From Sediminicola luteus (GTDB lineage Bacteria; Bacteroidota; Bacteroidia; Flavobacteriales; Flavobacteriaceae): DNA of 64,000 nucleotides. The position numbers and the translations under genes are program-made. Below the pieces are notes generated by a model. It did not search any database and had not been told where the DNA came from. It saw nothing but the letters and a program-made list of their open reading frames with translations. The stretch lies in contig NZ_NBWU01000004.1 in assembly GCF_002514735.1 (NCBI RefSeq), positions 186,001 through 250,000 on the forward strand, read 5' to 3'. This document shows positions 50,699-59,798 of the stretch, in pieces (positions within the stretch are counted from its first letter, which is position 1; the number at the start of each line of letters is the position of its first letter).

Positions 50699-52164
50699 AG
50701 CGTTTTTAAGTACTCCAAAACGGCCTTTCTTTCCGTATCTGAAAGCACATCGCCAAAGGTATGGCCTTCATTGCCGTACCCGACCAAGGTAGTATTGTAG
50801 GTATTCTTGTTGGTCTGACTGCTTTCAACCTTATAATTCCACCCAACCTTTGTACTATCATAATCAGCGTCATCAAAAGTCCGACTCCAATAAGTGGGCC
50901 TGTTTTTACTGTCCAGCACATCCGCCAAAGTGGGTACCGAAGCATTATGTAAATACGGTGCCGTGGCCCAAATACCATCTAAGGGAGGGGCTACATATCC
51001 GCCTTCCCCTTTTAATGCTATCGGGGCATCGCCTTGCGCGAACCAACCGGTATTGAACCAATCCAAAAAGTAATCGTTCATTTCCGAGGCCTGTGAATAA
51101 TCGTTGGACAAGGCCGGATCGGTACCAATGCTTTCCAAAGCCACTAAAAGGTTGGGATAGCTTTCGTTACTACCATAGGTACCATGGCAGCTACTGCAAT
51201 TATTTTCAAACAAAACCTTCCCGGTATCGGCCAGCCCTTGGTCTATTTCATAAGGGTATTCCGGAGCTTCCAAACTGTAGATATAGGCTAGAATATCGTT
51301 TACGCGTAAATCGACTTCTTCGGCCTTCACCTTATCACTCATGGTCAACAAACTAGAACCGATAAATGCCTTTCCAAAATCTTTACGGTTAAGGCCATGA
51401 TAGAACATGGCATTTTTCTTTTTCAGCAACCACCAAGCTGGTACATCTGTAGGGATCGTATAGGGGTCAATTGTTACTTTAGGGTCATCTACCCAGCTAA
51501 GATCATCCTTATCCCTATGGGCCACCAACACCTTGGTAATCTTGTCGGCAGGGTTTACCCCCCTACTCTTGGTTATGGTATTAGGGCCAATGGCCTTAAT
51601 ACTTTTTCCGAATTGGGCATAAGCCTGATATTCCGGACTATCGGTACTACCATATAAATTCAAAAGGGCCGCCTCTAAGATGGGGCTATTCAAACTTCGA
51701 TCAAAGGTAAAATCACCATTATGGCTACCCAAGCCCATTATAAATTCACCGTTCAACGTACTGGCATGGCACTGCATACAATTGGGTCCCACCACTTTTA
51801 CCCCATTCTCGGCCAATACGGCATTATAGTCATAAGGTAACTTGGCATTATCACCTTCGCGTTGCAAAACATTGGTGGTACTTTCACCAAAGCCCAATAA
51901 AAAGGCCTGAAAAGGTACCCCCGATGCCATATAATTACCCGTGGTGAGGTATTCATACCCGGCTTGGGCATTACCTACACGCTGGGCACTGGCCGCAATG
52001 GGACTCGATTTTATCTCGGGTTGTTCCGGGTTTTCGGGAGTCTCCGGTGTATTTGGGGTTTGACCGGATGAAGCGCCTAAGGCTTCTTCGAATTCATTTT
52101 TGGAACAAGAAGTACTTATACAAAGTAATACCACCATTAGAAGGTGAGTTGCGCGCTTTCCCAT
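50695..52164 (-). CDS. Diheme cytochrome c lipoprotein
   Basis: 489 residues. Lipoprotein signal ending C-I-S-T-S-C20, a Pro/Glu-rich linker to about residue 55, then two heme sites C129-M-Q-C-H133 and C323-S-S-C-H327. The segment V-P-A-W-W-L-L-K-K-K-N-A-M-F-Y between them is reminiscent of RoxA-type diheme oxygenases, but that link is weak. Closing motif Y-V-A-P-P-L-D-G-I-W-A-T-A-P-Y-L-H-N-A-S-V is common to diheme peroxidase-like cytochromes, with the His or Met there as a possible axial ligand. It faces the periplasm. It could be a peroxidase, an oxygenase or an electron carrier. Confidence 0.88.
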   Translation of the reverse strand: MGKRATHLLMVVLLCISTSCSKNEFEEALGASSGQTPNTPETPENPEQPEIKSSPIAASAQRVGNAQAGYEYLTTGNYMASGVPFQAFLLGFGESTTNVLQREGDNAKLPYDYNAVLAENGVKVVGPNCMQCHASTLNGEFIMGLGSHNGDFTFDRSLNSPILEAALLNLYGSTDSPEYQAYAQFGKSIKAIGPNTITKSRGVNPADKITKVLVAHRDKDDLSWVDDPKVTIDPYTIPTDVPAWWLLKKKNAMFYHGLNRKDFGKAFIGSSLLTMSDKVKAEEVDLRVNDILAYIYSLEAPEYPYEIDQGLADTGKVLFENNCSSCHGTYGSNESYPNLLVALESIGTDPALSNDYSQASEMNDYFLDWFNTGWFAQGDAPIALKGEGGYVAPPLDGIWATAPYLHNASVPTLADVLDSKNRPTYWSRTFDDADYDSTKVGWNYKVESSQTNKNTYNTTLVGYGNEGHTFGDVLSDTERKAVLEYLKTL

Positions 52165-52267
52165 AGTTTACATGCTTATTACAAACCTTAAAAAATTAAT
52201 CGATTTCGCTATCTTATTCACTGACAGCGACCTATATATTCGACAAAAGGATAGTGGCCGAATGCCC

Positions 52268-52275
52268 TATCTTTG
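52268..52275 (+). promoter_or_regulatory. -7 box of the DCC-family gene
   Basis: TATCTTTG, a full TAnnTTTG match, ending nine bases before the ATG at 52285. Confidence 0.6.
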
Positions 52276-52284
52276 CACCCAACA

Positions 52285-52689
52285 ATGGAAACAGACAAAA
52301 AAATCATCCTTTTCGACGGACATTGTAACCTTTGTAATGGTGCCGTCAACTTTATTATTGATCGTGATAAAAAGGATCTTTTCCGGTTCGCCTCCCTTCA
52401 GAGTGACATCGGGGAAGAACTCACCAATTCTAGGGGTATTGACACCTCTAAAATCGATTCCATTATTTTGATCGAGCCCGGAAAGGCCTACTACATTAAA
52501 GCGGCCGCCGCCCTTCGTATCGGTACACTTTTTGGTGGTCTTTGGAAGGTTTTATGGCTATTCGAACAAATTCCGAGTCCCATTAGTAATGCCGTTTACG
52601 ATCTCATCGCCAAATACCGCTATAGCTGGTTTGGCAGAAAGGAACACTGCCGTTTGCCCAGCCCGGAGGAAGCGAAGAAGTTTTTGTAA
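52285..52689 (+). CDS. DCC-family (DUF393) thiol-disulfide oxidoreductase-like protein
   Basis: 134 residues from METDKKIILFDGHC. The family signature D-G-H-C14-N-L-C17-N-G gives a CxxC pair after the first strand, as in thioredoxin-like proteins; then F-R-F-A-S-L-Q-S and L-R-I-G-T-L-F-G-G-L-W. Upstream in-frame codons exist but the promoter lies in them. The protein is predicted to be cytosolic or membrane-associated; the redox role is known only by family name. It is divergent from the diheme cytochrome gene. Confidence 0.92.
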   Translation: METDKKIILFDGHCNLCNGAVNFIIDRDKKDLFRFASLQSDIGEELTNSRGIDTSKIDSIILIEPGKAYYIKAAAALRIGTLFGGLWKVLWLFEQIPSPISNAVYDLIAKYRYSWFGRKEHCRLPSPEEAKKFL

Positions 52690-52908
52690 ACTACCCTTGA
52701 CCAAACTCGATAGCTATAGATACATGTGCATCCGAAGTAAGTAAGATTTTTATTTCTGGACTAGCCTCGAAATAATAAACCTATTTGGCCCGTGCCAATA
52801 AATCCATCGTTCTTGAAGTCATCCATATAAACTACCATGTCATTCAGACACAGGTTTATGGTTTTTTGAATACTTGCTTTATATTTAAGCAGACTCAACG
52901 AACCACAA

Positions 52909-55479
52909 ATGAAAAAACACTTTATCGGTATTGGGCTTTTAGCCTTATTATGTGCCTGCGGACCGGAAAAAACAACTACTGAACCTCAAAACGAATATGG
53001 AATCGTATTGCCCGAGGGGTTCGAAATTGACCGTTTGTACCAACCTGGGGCCCATGAACAAGGTTCTTGGGTAAGTTTGGTGCAAGACGATGCAGGTGAT
53101 TTCTATACCTCAGACCAATTTGGAAACCTTTACAAAATGGAATTAGGTGAAGGTGCACCCAAGGTAGAAAAGCTCAATTTGAATATTGGAATGGCCCAAG
53201 GGCTTTTATGGCATAACAAAAGCCTTTACGCTTTGGTAAACGCCAATCCGAAAAACGATTTGGGCACCCAAAGTGGTTTCTATAAAATCATAGATTCGAA
53301 CGCCGACCAACTACTGGATTCAGTCATTACCCTAAGACATTTCGAAGGCAATGGCGAACATGGCCCCCACAGTCTAGTCTTGGGCCCAGATGGAAAATCC
53401 ATCTACATGGTGGCCGGTAATTACACCAAAATACCCAAAGATCTTTCGGCCCGAATGGCTACAGATTGGCAGTTAGATAATGTGTTGCCCGTAATCTTAG
53501 ATCCCAGCGGACATGCCAACGAGTTGGATGCACATGGAGGCTGGGTGGCCAAGACCGATTTAGATGGCACCCATTGGGAATTGTTTTCCATAGGCATGCG
53601 TAATACCTACGACATCGCTTTTAATGCCGATGGCGAACTTTTCGGATTCGATTCCGATATGGAGTACGATCTGGGCATGCCCTGGTATAGGCCCATACGT
53701 ATGACTCACATTAGCCCAGGCAGTCAGTTTGGTTGGCGTACCGGTACGGGTAAATTCCATGAAGACTACCCCGATAACCTTCCTGGCATTGCCGATTTAG
53801 GCCAAGGTTCCCCCACAGGCGTCGTAGCCGGCACGGGATTAATATTCCCCACGGCATTCCAAAAAGGGATTTTCCTGCTCGATTGGAGTTATGGCACCCT
53901 TTATTTTGCCGATCTTAAAGAAGTGGGCAGTAGTTATTCTGCCCAAATCAGTGAGTTTTTATCCGGAGTGCCCCTCCCCTTAACGGATGCCATTGTAGGC
54001 CAAGACGGAAATCTGTATTTCCTTACCGGAGGAAGGCGATTAGAATCGGCCCTATACCGCGTACGATATACCGGTTCGGAATCCACGGAAAAACCAAAGG
54101 CTTCCCCCTCGGAAGAAGCTTTGGCCTTGCGCAAACTACGTAAGCAAATAGAAACCTATCAAATGAAAAAGGATGCTGAAAGCGTTCCCTTTCTTTTGGA
54201 ATATTTAAGCCATGAAGACCGCTTTATCCGCTTCGCTGCCCGCACCGCATTGGAAAATCAGGATCCGTCGGCTTGGATAGACCAAGAAATAGCGGAAAAT
54301 ACCCCTGCCCAAATAGAAATGGCCGTAGCCATAGCCCATAAAGGAAACGATGCGCAGCGTACCCAAGCCTTGGAAAACCTGATACGACATAACCCAAAAG
54401 CGGAAATGGGTACGATCAGGGCTATCGGTCTATTGGTTTCCCGAATGGAGGCACCATTAGCCTCCCCCACAAAGAAAGCCCTACAAAACAGCCTAAAACC
54501 ATTGCTATTACAAGCCCAAGCCGATGTAAACCGTGAAGTAGTAAAACTACTGGCTTATTTACAAGACAGTAGTATCATAGATCCCGTATTGACCGCCATG
54601 GAGACCGATACCATAATCGGCCAAAGTACACGCGACAAATACCTTTCGGCAGCTATTTCGGGCCGAAGCGAGCAGTATGGGAACGATGTAGCCAATATGT
54701 TGGCCAATATGCCCAATGACCAACATATATCCTATGCCAAAAGTCTTTCGGTAATTACAGAGGGCTGGACCAAAAAAGAGCGTGATCGTTATTTCGATTG
54801 GTTTCAAAATGCCCTGCAGAAATCGGGCGGCAAGATGTACAGCAAATTTATTTTGGCTATACAGCGTGAAGCGCTGCCTTATATTCCTGAAAACGAAAGA
54901 CCCTATTACGAATCCTTGGCCAAGAACAGGGAATCTGGTGCTACCGATTATCTCAAGGGCGTATCTCAACCCGAAGGCCCCGGCAAGGCCTGGACCAGCT
55001 CCGACATAATAGAAGCCTACGAAAAACGAAAAGGGGTACCCGACTTTAAAGGTGGTAGTGATATGTTCCGGGCCTCTTTGTGTATCAATTGCCATAGTAT
55101 GGATGGAATTGGAGGCAATACGGGCCCAGACTTGAGTACGGTAGGCACCCGTTTCTCTTTAAAAGATCTGGCTTTGGCCATTGCCGAACCCTCTGAAACT
55201 ATTTCGGACCGTTACGAATACAGCGAATTCACCCTAAAAAACGGAAATACGGTAAGTGGTCGTGTGTTAAGCGATGTAAATGGCAAGATTACCTTAAGTA
55301 CCAGTGCATTTTCTCCTGAGGTAACTACCACCATAGCTCGAAAAGAGGTAATAAAAGAAATGATTTCCAAAACCTCGCCCATGCCCAATGGCTTGGTAAA
55401 CCGTCTTAATGATACCGAGATGGTAAACCTGATTACCTACATACTTCAAGGCGGTAGACGGAATCCGGATGTGTATTGA
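52909..55479 (+). CDS. Lipoprotein with beta-propeller, HEAT repeats and cytochrome c domain
   Basis: 856 residues. Lipoprotein signal with L-L-C-A-C17. Residues about 30-385 form a sugar-dehydrogenase-like beta-propeller (E-H-G-P-H-S-L-V-L-G-P-D-G, G-M-R-N-T-Y-D-I-A-F-N-A-D-G). Residues about 410-680 are helical HEAT-like repeats. The C-terminus is a heme domain of the planctomycete/verrucomicrobial type: C725-I-N-C-H729, then G-P-D-L-S-T-V-G and an L-K-N-G-N-T-V-S-G-R module. Such proteins are probably dehydrogenases passing electrons to their own heme; the substrate, perhaps a sugar, is not known. A 219-base gap precedes it with nothing clear in it. Confidence 0.88.
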   Translation: MKKHFIGIGLLALLCACGPEKTTTEPQNEYGIVLPEGFEIDRLYQPGAHEQGSWVSLVQDDAGDFYTSDQFGNLYKMELGEGAPKVEKLNLNIGMAQGLLWHNKSLYALVNANPKNDLGTQSGFYKIIDSNADQLLDSVITLRHFEGNGEHGPHSLVLGPDGKSIYMVAGNYTKIPKDLSARMATDWQLDNVLPVILDPSGHANELDAHGGWVAKTDLDGTHWELFSIGMRNTYDIAFNADGELFGFDSDMEYDLGMPWYRPIRMTHISPGSQFGWRTGTGKFHEDYPDNLPGIADLGQGSPTGVVAGTGLIFPTAFQKGIFLLDWSYGTLYFADLKEVGSSYSAQISEFLSGVPLPLTDAIVGQDGNLYFLTGGRRLESALYRVRYTGSESTEKPKASPSEEALALRKLRKQIETYQMKKDAESVPFLLEYLSHEDRFIRFAARTALENQDPSAWIDQEIAENTPAQIEMAVAIAHKGNDAQRTQALENLIRHNPKAEMGTIRAIGLLVSRMEAPLASPTKKALQNSLKPLLLQAQADVNREVVKLLAYLQDSSIIDPVLTAMETDTIIGQSTRDKYLSAAISGRSEQYGNDVANMLANMPNDQHISYAKSLSVITEGWTKKERDRYFDWFQNALQKSGGKMYSKFILAIQREALPYIPENERPYYESLAKNRESGATDYLKGVSQPEGPGKAWTSSDIIEAYEKRKGVPDFKGGSDMFRASLCINCHSMDGIGGNTGPDLSTVGTRFSLKDLALAIAEPSETISDRYEYSEFTLKNGNTVSGRVLSDVNGKITLSTSAFSPEVTTTIARKEVIKEMISKTSPMPNGLVNRLNDTEMVNLITYILQGGRRNPDVY

Positions 55480-55507
55480 TCTAAAATTCCCTTTGGCACG
55501 CAATAGC

Positions 55508-55515
55508 TACCTTTG
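55508..55515 (+). promoter_or_regulatory. -7 box of the DUF294/exonuclease operon
   Basis: TACCTTTG, a full TAnnTTTG match, 16 bases before the GTG start at 55532. Confidence 0.65.
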
Positions 55516-55531
55516 CATCAAAACCTAAAAA

Positions 55532-57451
55532 GTGGCGAACAGTATAGCGGCCCGGGTAGCCGATTTTATGGGGAAACATCCGCCTTTTGACTTACTACCA
55601 CAAGCGGAATTACTGGCATTGGCCAGCGAGGTTACCATTGCCTATCACCCAAAGAACGAACGCATCTTTTCAGAAAACCAGGCACCAAAAGACCATTTTT
55701 TTATGGTGCATAAAGGAGCCATTGCCCTCAAAAGGCCAAGTACCCAGAACTTGGTCGACCTCTGTGATGAAGGCGATGTTTTTGGTTTGCGCCCCTTAAT
55801 GGCACAAGAACAATACAAATTGGATGCCGTGGCCCACGAAGAATCCATCCTATATGCCATTCCGATCGCGGTATTCAAACCCATGGCGGTGGCCCATAAA
55901 GAAGTTGGCGACTTTCTTATTGAAAGTTTTGCCTCCAACACTCGGAATCCGTATTCCAGACAACATCGAGGGAAGTTGTATGGCGAATCTTCTTCTACCC
56001 CACCAGGGCCATCGGAGACCAAATTATTCGACTTTCAGCCTGTGCCCTATTCCAAAAAAATAGTGTGCTGCGAGTCCGGGACACCGGTACAGGAGATAGC
56101 CCTTAAAATGACCGAAAAAAAGGTGGGTGCCATGTTAATCGTAGACAAGGGGTTACCAGTAGGTATTATTACCGATATTGACTTGCGCGACAAAGTGGTC
56201 AGCGGGAAATTCCCGATTACCGCATCGGCAAGCGAAATCATGCGGAGCCCGGTAATCACCTATCCCAAGCAGCTTACGGTTACCCAAGCGCAAATGGCCC
56301 TGATGAAAAGCGGTATCAACTACCTTTGCTTAACCCAAGATGGCAGTCCGAATAGCCCGGCCGTAGGTATGGTCTCTGAACACGATGTCATGTTGGCGGT
56401 TGGCAACAACCCGGCCGTACTAATGAAAGGGATTAAAAGGGCACGTAAAACCAAGCATCTAAAGCCTATTCGCAACGGCATACAACAACTATTGGCAGAC
56501 TATTTAGAGTTGAATTTGCCCATGCGCCTAACCACCAAGATCATTTCGGAACTGAACGATGCCTGCACCAAACAAGTGCTTCAAATCGCTTTGAGCCGAA
56601 TGGACACTCCACCACCAGTGCCTTTCGCATGGTTAAGTTTGGGAAGCCAAGGTAGAAGCGAACAATTGTTACGCACCGATCAAGACAACGCCTTGGTATA
56701 CGCCGACGTCCCCGACACAGAGGCAGAAGCCACCAAAACCTATTATACGGAGCTGGCCCGCAAAGTGACCAAAAGATTGCATAAGATCGGGTACGACTAT
56801 TGTCCGGCCGAAATGATGGCCTCTAACCCCAATTGGTGCCATAGTGTAAGTGATTGGAAAACCAAGGTCACGGAATGGGTCTCCTCCCCTGGGCCCGACG
56901 AAGTTCTTTTGAGTGCCATTTTCTTTGATTTTAATTTAAGTTATGGTGACGAAAAACTGGTCAATGCCCTCTCGGACCACGTTTTCGATACGGTAGCCAA
57001 GTATCCGGTATTCTTAACGCACTTGGCCTCGGGGGCTTTAAAAAACCCTTCTCCCACAGGATTTTTCCGTTCCTTTCTGGTGGAACAGAACGGAACCCAC
57101 AAAGATCAATTCGACCTAAAACGGCGCGCCCTTTTACCCTTAACCGATGCCGCCAGGGTACTCAGTCTTTCGCATCGCATCAAATCGATCAACAGTACCG
57201 AAGAGCGTTTTGAGAAACTGGCCGAACTGGAACCCAACAACGCCCAATTGTACCGTTCGTGCTCCTATGCCACCAAAGCCCTGTTGAAGTTCAGGGTAAA
57301 ACAAGGCTTGTTACACAACGATTCGGGCCGTTTTATTGCTTTGGACAGTTTAAGCAAAGAGGAAAAAATCAAGTTAAAACGTACCTTTAAGACCATTAAA
57401 GACCTCCAGGATCTGTTGGGCATACGGTATAACGCCTCAAACCGAATCTAA
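55532..57451 (+). CDS. cNMP-binding / CBS / DUF294 nucleotidyltransferase-like protein
   Basis: 639 residues with a GTG start. Order: cyclic-nucleotide-binding-like domain (about 15-125), two CBS domains (about 178-295; V-G-A-M-L-I-V-D-K-G-L-P-V-G-I-I-T-D-I-D), then a DUF294 nucleotidyltransferase-like domain with W-L-S-L-G-S-Q-G-R-S-E-Q and T-D-Q-D-N-A-L-V-Y near 370-395 and its helical partner domain. GlnD-like enzymes use the same G-S-x-x-R and D-x-D layout to transfer nucleotides. Ligands of the sensor domains may be AMP or cyclic nucleotides. It overlaps the exonuclease gene by one base. Confidence 0.93.
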   Translation: MANSIAARVADFMGKHPPFDLLPQAELLALASEVTIAYHPKNERIFSENQAPKDHFFMVHKGAIALKRPSTQNLVDLCDEGDVFGLRPLMAQEQYKLDAVAHEESILYAIPIAVFKPMAVAHKEVGDFLIESFASNTRNPYSRQHRGKLYGESSSTPPGPSETKLFDFQPVPYSKKIVCCESGTPVQEIALKMTEKKVGAMLIVDKGLPVGIITDIDLRDKVVSGKFPITASASEIMRSPVITYPKQLTVTQAQMALMKSGINYLCLTQDGSPNSPAVGMVSEHDVMLAVGNNPAVLMKGIKRARKTKHLKPIRNGIQQLLADYLELNLPMRLTTKIISELNDACTKQVLQIALSRMDTPPPVPFAWLSLGSQGRSEQLLRTDQDNALVYADVPDTEAEATKTYYTELARKVTKRLHKIGYDYCPAEMMASNPNWCHSVSDWKTKVTEWVSSPGPDEVLLSAIFFDFNLSYGDEKLVNALSDHVFDTVAKYPVFLTHLASGALKNPSPTGFFRSFLVEQNGTHKDQFDLKRRALLPLTDAARVLSLSHRIKSINSTEERFEKLAELEPNNAQLYRSCSYATKALLKFRVKQGLLHNDSGRFIALDSLSKEEKIKLKRTFKTIKDLQDLLGIRYNASNRI

Positions 57452-58125
57452 TGTCGTTACGCCACTGGTTTAAAAAGGACAATACCGAATATCCAGAATT
57501 CTGGCAGCACTATGCCGCAGGTTTTGGCACAAAACCGACCATGGCCATTTCCGATGCCGAATTTGTGGTTTTCGATACCGAAACCACCGGATTTTCCTTT
57601 GATAAAGACCGAATACTTAGTATAGGTGCCCTCAAACTACAAAATGGGCAAATCAGGGTACAGCAAGTCTTGGAAGTCTACCTGACCCAGCACCATTTCG
57701 ACTCGGAAAGTGTTCCCATTCATGGTTTGCTCCACAATGGAAAAAAAGAGCAGATATCTGAAAAAGAAGCCCTGAAATCGTTCTTGGAATTTATTGGTAA
57801 TGCCGTATTGGTGGCCCACCATGCCGCTTTCGATATGGGTATGATCAATACCGCCTTGGCCCGGGAAGGTTTGCCAAAACTGAAAAACCGTGTGGTAGAT
57901 ACCAGTGTTTTGTATAGGCGTACCCTCTTGCAATCGCCCTTATTGCTAAAGCAGGAACAGTATAGCCTGGACGAGATCGCCCAAAAATTCGACATTTCGG
58001 TAAAAGATCGGCACACCGCTTTGGGAGACGCCTTTATTACCGCTATGGCATTCTTAAAATGTATAGACCGCCTAAAATGTACCCAGCTCAAAGAATTATT
58101 CAAAAGCGGGATCAACGGATTCTAA
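57451..58125 (+). CDS. DnaQ-like 3'-5' exonuclease
   Basis: 224 residues. DEDDh exonuclease: V-V-F-D42-T-E44-T-T-G, H-H-A-A-F-D-M-G-M for the second Asp, and H-T-A-L-G-D-A for the His and last Asp. It has the size of stand-alone PolC-type epsilon-like nucleases. It starts on the last base of the DUF294 gene; this pairing recurs in many Gram-negatives, often near acetate genes, and suggests that the nuclease is controlled by the partner, possibly acting on RNA or nucleotide signals rather than in replication. Confidence 0.93.
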   Translation: MSLRHWFKKDNTEYPEFWQHYAAGFGTKPTMAISDAEFVVFDTETTGFSFDKDRILSIGALKLQNGQIRVQQVLEVYLTQHHFDSESVPIHGLLHNGKKEQISEKEALKSFLEFIGNAVLVAHHAAFDMGMINTALAREGLPKLKNRVVDTSVLYRRTLLQSPLLLKQEQYSLDEIAQKFDISVKDRHTALGDAFITAMAFLKCIDRLKCTQLKELFKSGINGF

Positions 58126-58140
58126 ATCGGTGTTTATCCG

Positions 58141-58148
58141 TAATTTTG
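58141..58148 (+). promoter_or_regulatory. -7 box of the MscS-like gene
   Basis: TAATTTTG, a full TAnnTTTG match, 34 bases before the ATG at 58183. Confidence 0.55.
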
Positions 58149-58182
58149 CAGCTGTATCCATAACCAAGAATACCTGCGAACA

Positions 58183-59448
58183 ATGCAAGATTTCACCCAT
58201 TTTTTATACGAACAATTGGTCGAATGGGGCGTAAGCACCGTCTGGGCCAAATATGTGAATGTTATCGTTTTATTGGTCATTTTACTACTGGCCATGCTGC
58301 TGCTAGATTTTTTGATCCGAAAGATCTTGGTGGGTACCTTTGAGCGTTTTACCTCAAAGTCCAAAAACAACTTCGACGATTTTTTGGTACGGAACCGGGC
58401 CCCGCGGAATATCGCCCATATTATTCCCTTACTACTTGCCTATGAACTGGCCCCCTCTATCTTCCAGGATTTTGAATATGCCGAAACCTTGATCATGAAA
58501 ACCATTGAGGTAATCGGTATCATCCTTACCCTGCGTATCATTAGGAGTCTTTTGAATACCATGAAGGATTTCTTCAAAACCCTACCCAATTTAAAAGATA
58601 AACCCATAGACAGTTATTTACAGGTGTTTATGATCTTTTCGTGGTTCGTGGGCTTTATGTTCGCCTTTTCGATCATAACCAGTATGAAGTTGATGACATT
58701 CCTCACCACCTTGGGGGCGGCATCGGCGGTAATCTTATTGGTTTTTAAGGATACCATACTCGGTTTTGTAGCGAGTATTCAAGTTTCTATAAACGATATG
58801 GTACGTATTGGCGACTGGATCACTTTTGAAAAATATGGGGCCGATGGCGACGTAATCGAGATCAATTTGGCTACCGTAAAAGTGCAGAATTTCGATAAGA
58901 CCATTACCACCATACCCACCTATGCCCTGATTTCCGATTCGTTCCGCAACTGGCGAGGTATGATGAATGCCCAAGGTCGTAGGATAAAACGTGCCCTAAT
59001 CGTAAAACAGGAGAGCATTAAATTCTTGGATGCCGAAACCGTTAATAAACTTCGGCAAATACAACTCATCGATAGCTATCTAGAAAACAAACAGACCGAC
59101 ATAAGCGCCTATAACGAAAAGAACGGCATAGATACCACTTTGCCCATAAATGGCAGACAACTCACCAATTTGGGCACTTTTCGAAAGTATATTGACCGCT
59201 ATTTAAACCAGCATTCGGGTATAAACAAAGACATGATGATCATGGTACGCCAATTGGCCCCGACCTCTCAGGGTATACCGTTGGAAGTCTATGCCTTTAG
59301 TGCCGATAAACGTTGGGAAAACTACGAATACATTATGGCCGATATTTTCGACCATATTTTGGCCGCCCTCCCCTATTTTGAATTGGAATTATTCGAGTTA
59401 CCTAGTTCGAGTACATTTGAGCAAAAAACAGTTAGCCTTCAGCAATAA
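58183..59448 (+). CDS. MscS-family mechanosensitive channel
   Basis: 421 residues. Five hydrophobic helices in the first 200 residues; the pore-lining helix reads A-A-S-A-V-I-L-L-V-F-K-D-T-I-L-G-F-V-A-S-I-Q, then the beta domain V-R-I-G-D-W-I-T-F and the E-I-N-L-A-T-V-K-V-Q-N-F-D strand typical of MscS, followed by the V-P-T-like T-I-P-T-Y-A-L-I-S-D-S-F-R-N-W-R. It opens under membrane tension to release solutes in osmotic downshock. The C-terminal region (about 290-420) is a longer YbdG-like tail. It is monocistronic. Confidence 0.93.
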   Translation: MQDFTHFLYEQLVEWGVSTVWAKYVNVIVLLVILLLAMLLLDFLIRKILVGTFERFTSKSKNNFDDFLVRNRAPRNIAHIIPLLLAYELAPSIFQDFEYAETLIMKTIEVIGIILTLRIIRSLLNTMKDFFKTLPNLKDKPIDSYLQVFMIFSWFVGFMFAFSIITSMKLMTFLTTLGAASAVILLVFKDTILGFVASIQVSINDMVRIGDWITFEKYGADGDVIEINLATVKVQNFDKTITTIPTYALISDSFRNWRGMMNAQGRRIKRALIVKQESIKFLDAETVNKLRQIQLIDSYLENKQTDISAYNEKNGIDTTLPINGRQLTNLGTFRKYIDRYLNQHSGINKDMMIMVRQLAPTSQGIPLEVYAFSADKRWENYEYIMADIFDHILAALPYFELELFELPSSSTFEQKTVSLQQ

Positions 59449-59798
59449 TCGTATTGTTGAAGTTTAGTGTAAAGTGTTTCAAGAAGGTCTTGTCACCTCG
59501 ACCTGCTGGAGCCATCCCATAACACATTCAGTGATTAGTAATCGGGCTTATGAAAACTAGTGTCTTATCCGCATATAGTATAGGTATTCGGAACCATTCC
59601 AGTGTATTACAAACAATCACCCTTCGACAAACTTCGTTTGCTACCTTCAAAAAGAGGCATGCTCTTTTCTGCAAATGCTCAGGAGGACAATGCCAACCAT
59701 CTATCCTAGGTTTGTGGGTTATCCCAAATCTTCAAGGATCAACATGAAAGCTTGGCCAACTCAACCACTCAACGATTACACGATTAAACAACCACCAT
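59449..59798. other. 350-bp intergenic region with degenerate repeat words
   Basis: No convincing gene. It contains GTCACCTCGACC near 59490 and CCCTTCGACAAACTTCG near 59622, words that resemble dispersed intergenic repeats of Flavobacteriia in decayed form. It separates the convergent MscS and QEGLA genes; no clean terminator is visible. Confidence 0.5.

Noticed and set aside
59449-59798. Small plus-strand gene at 59550-59747
   Set aside because: It has no ribosome-binding context, its composition resembles decayed repeats, and it lies between convergent genes.
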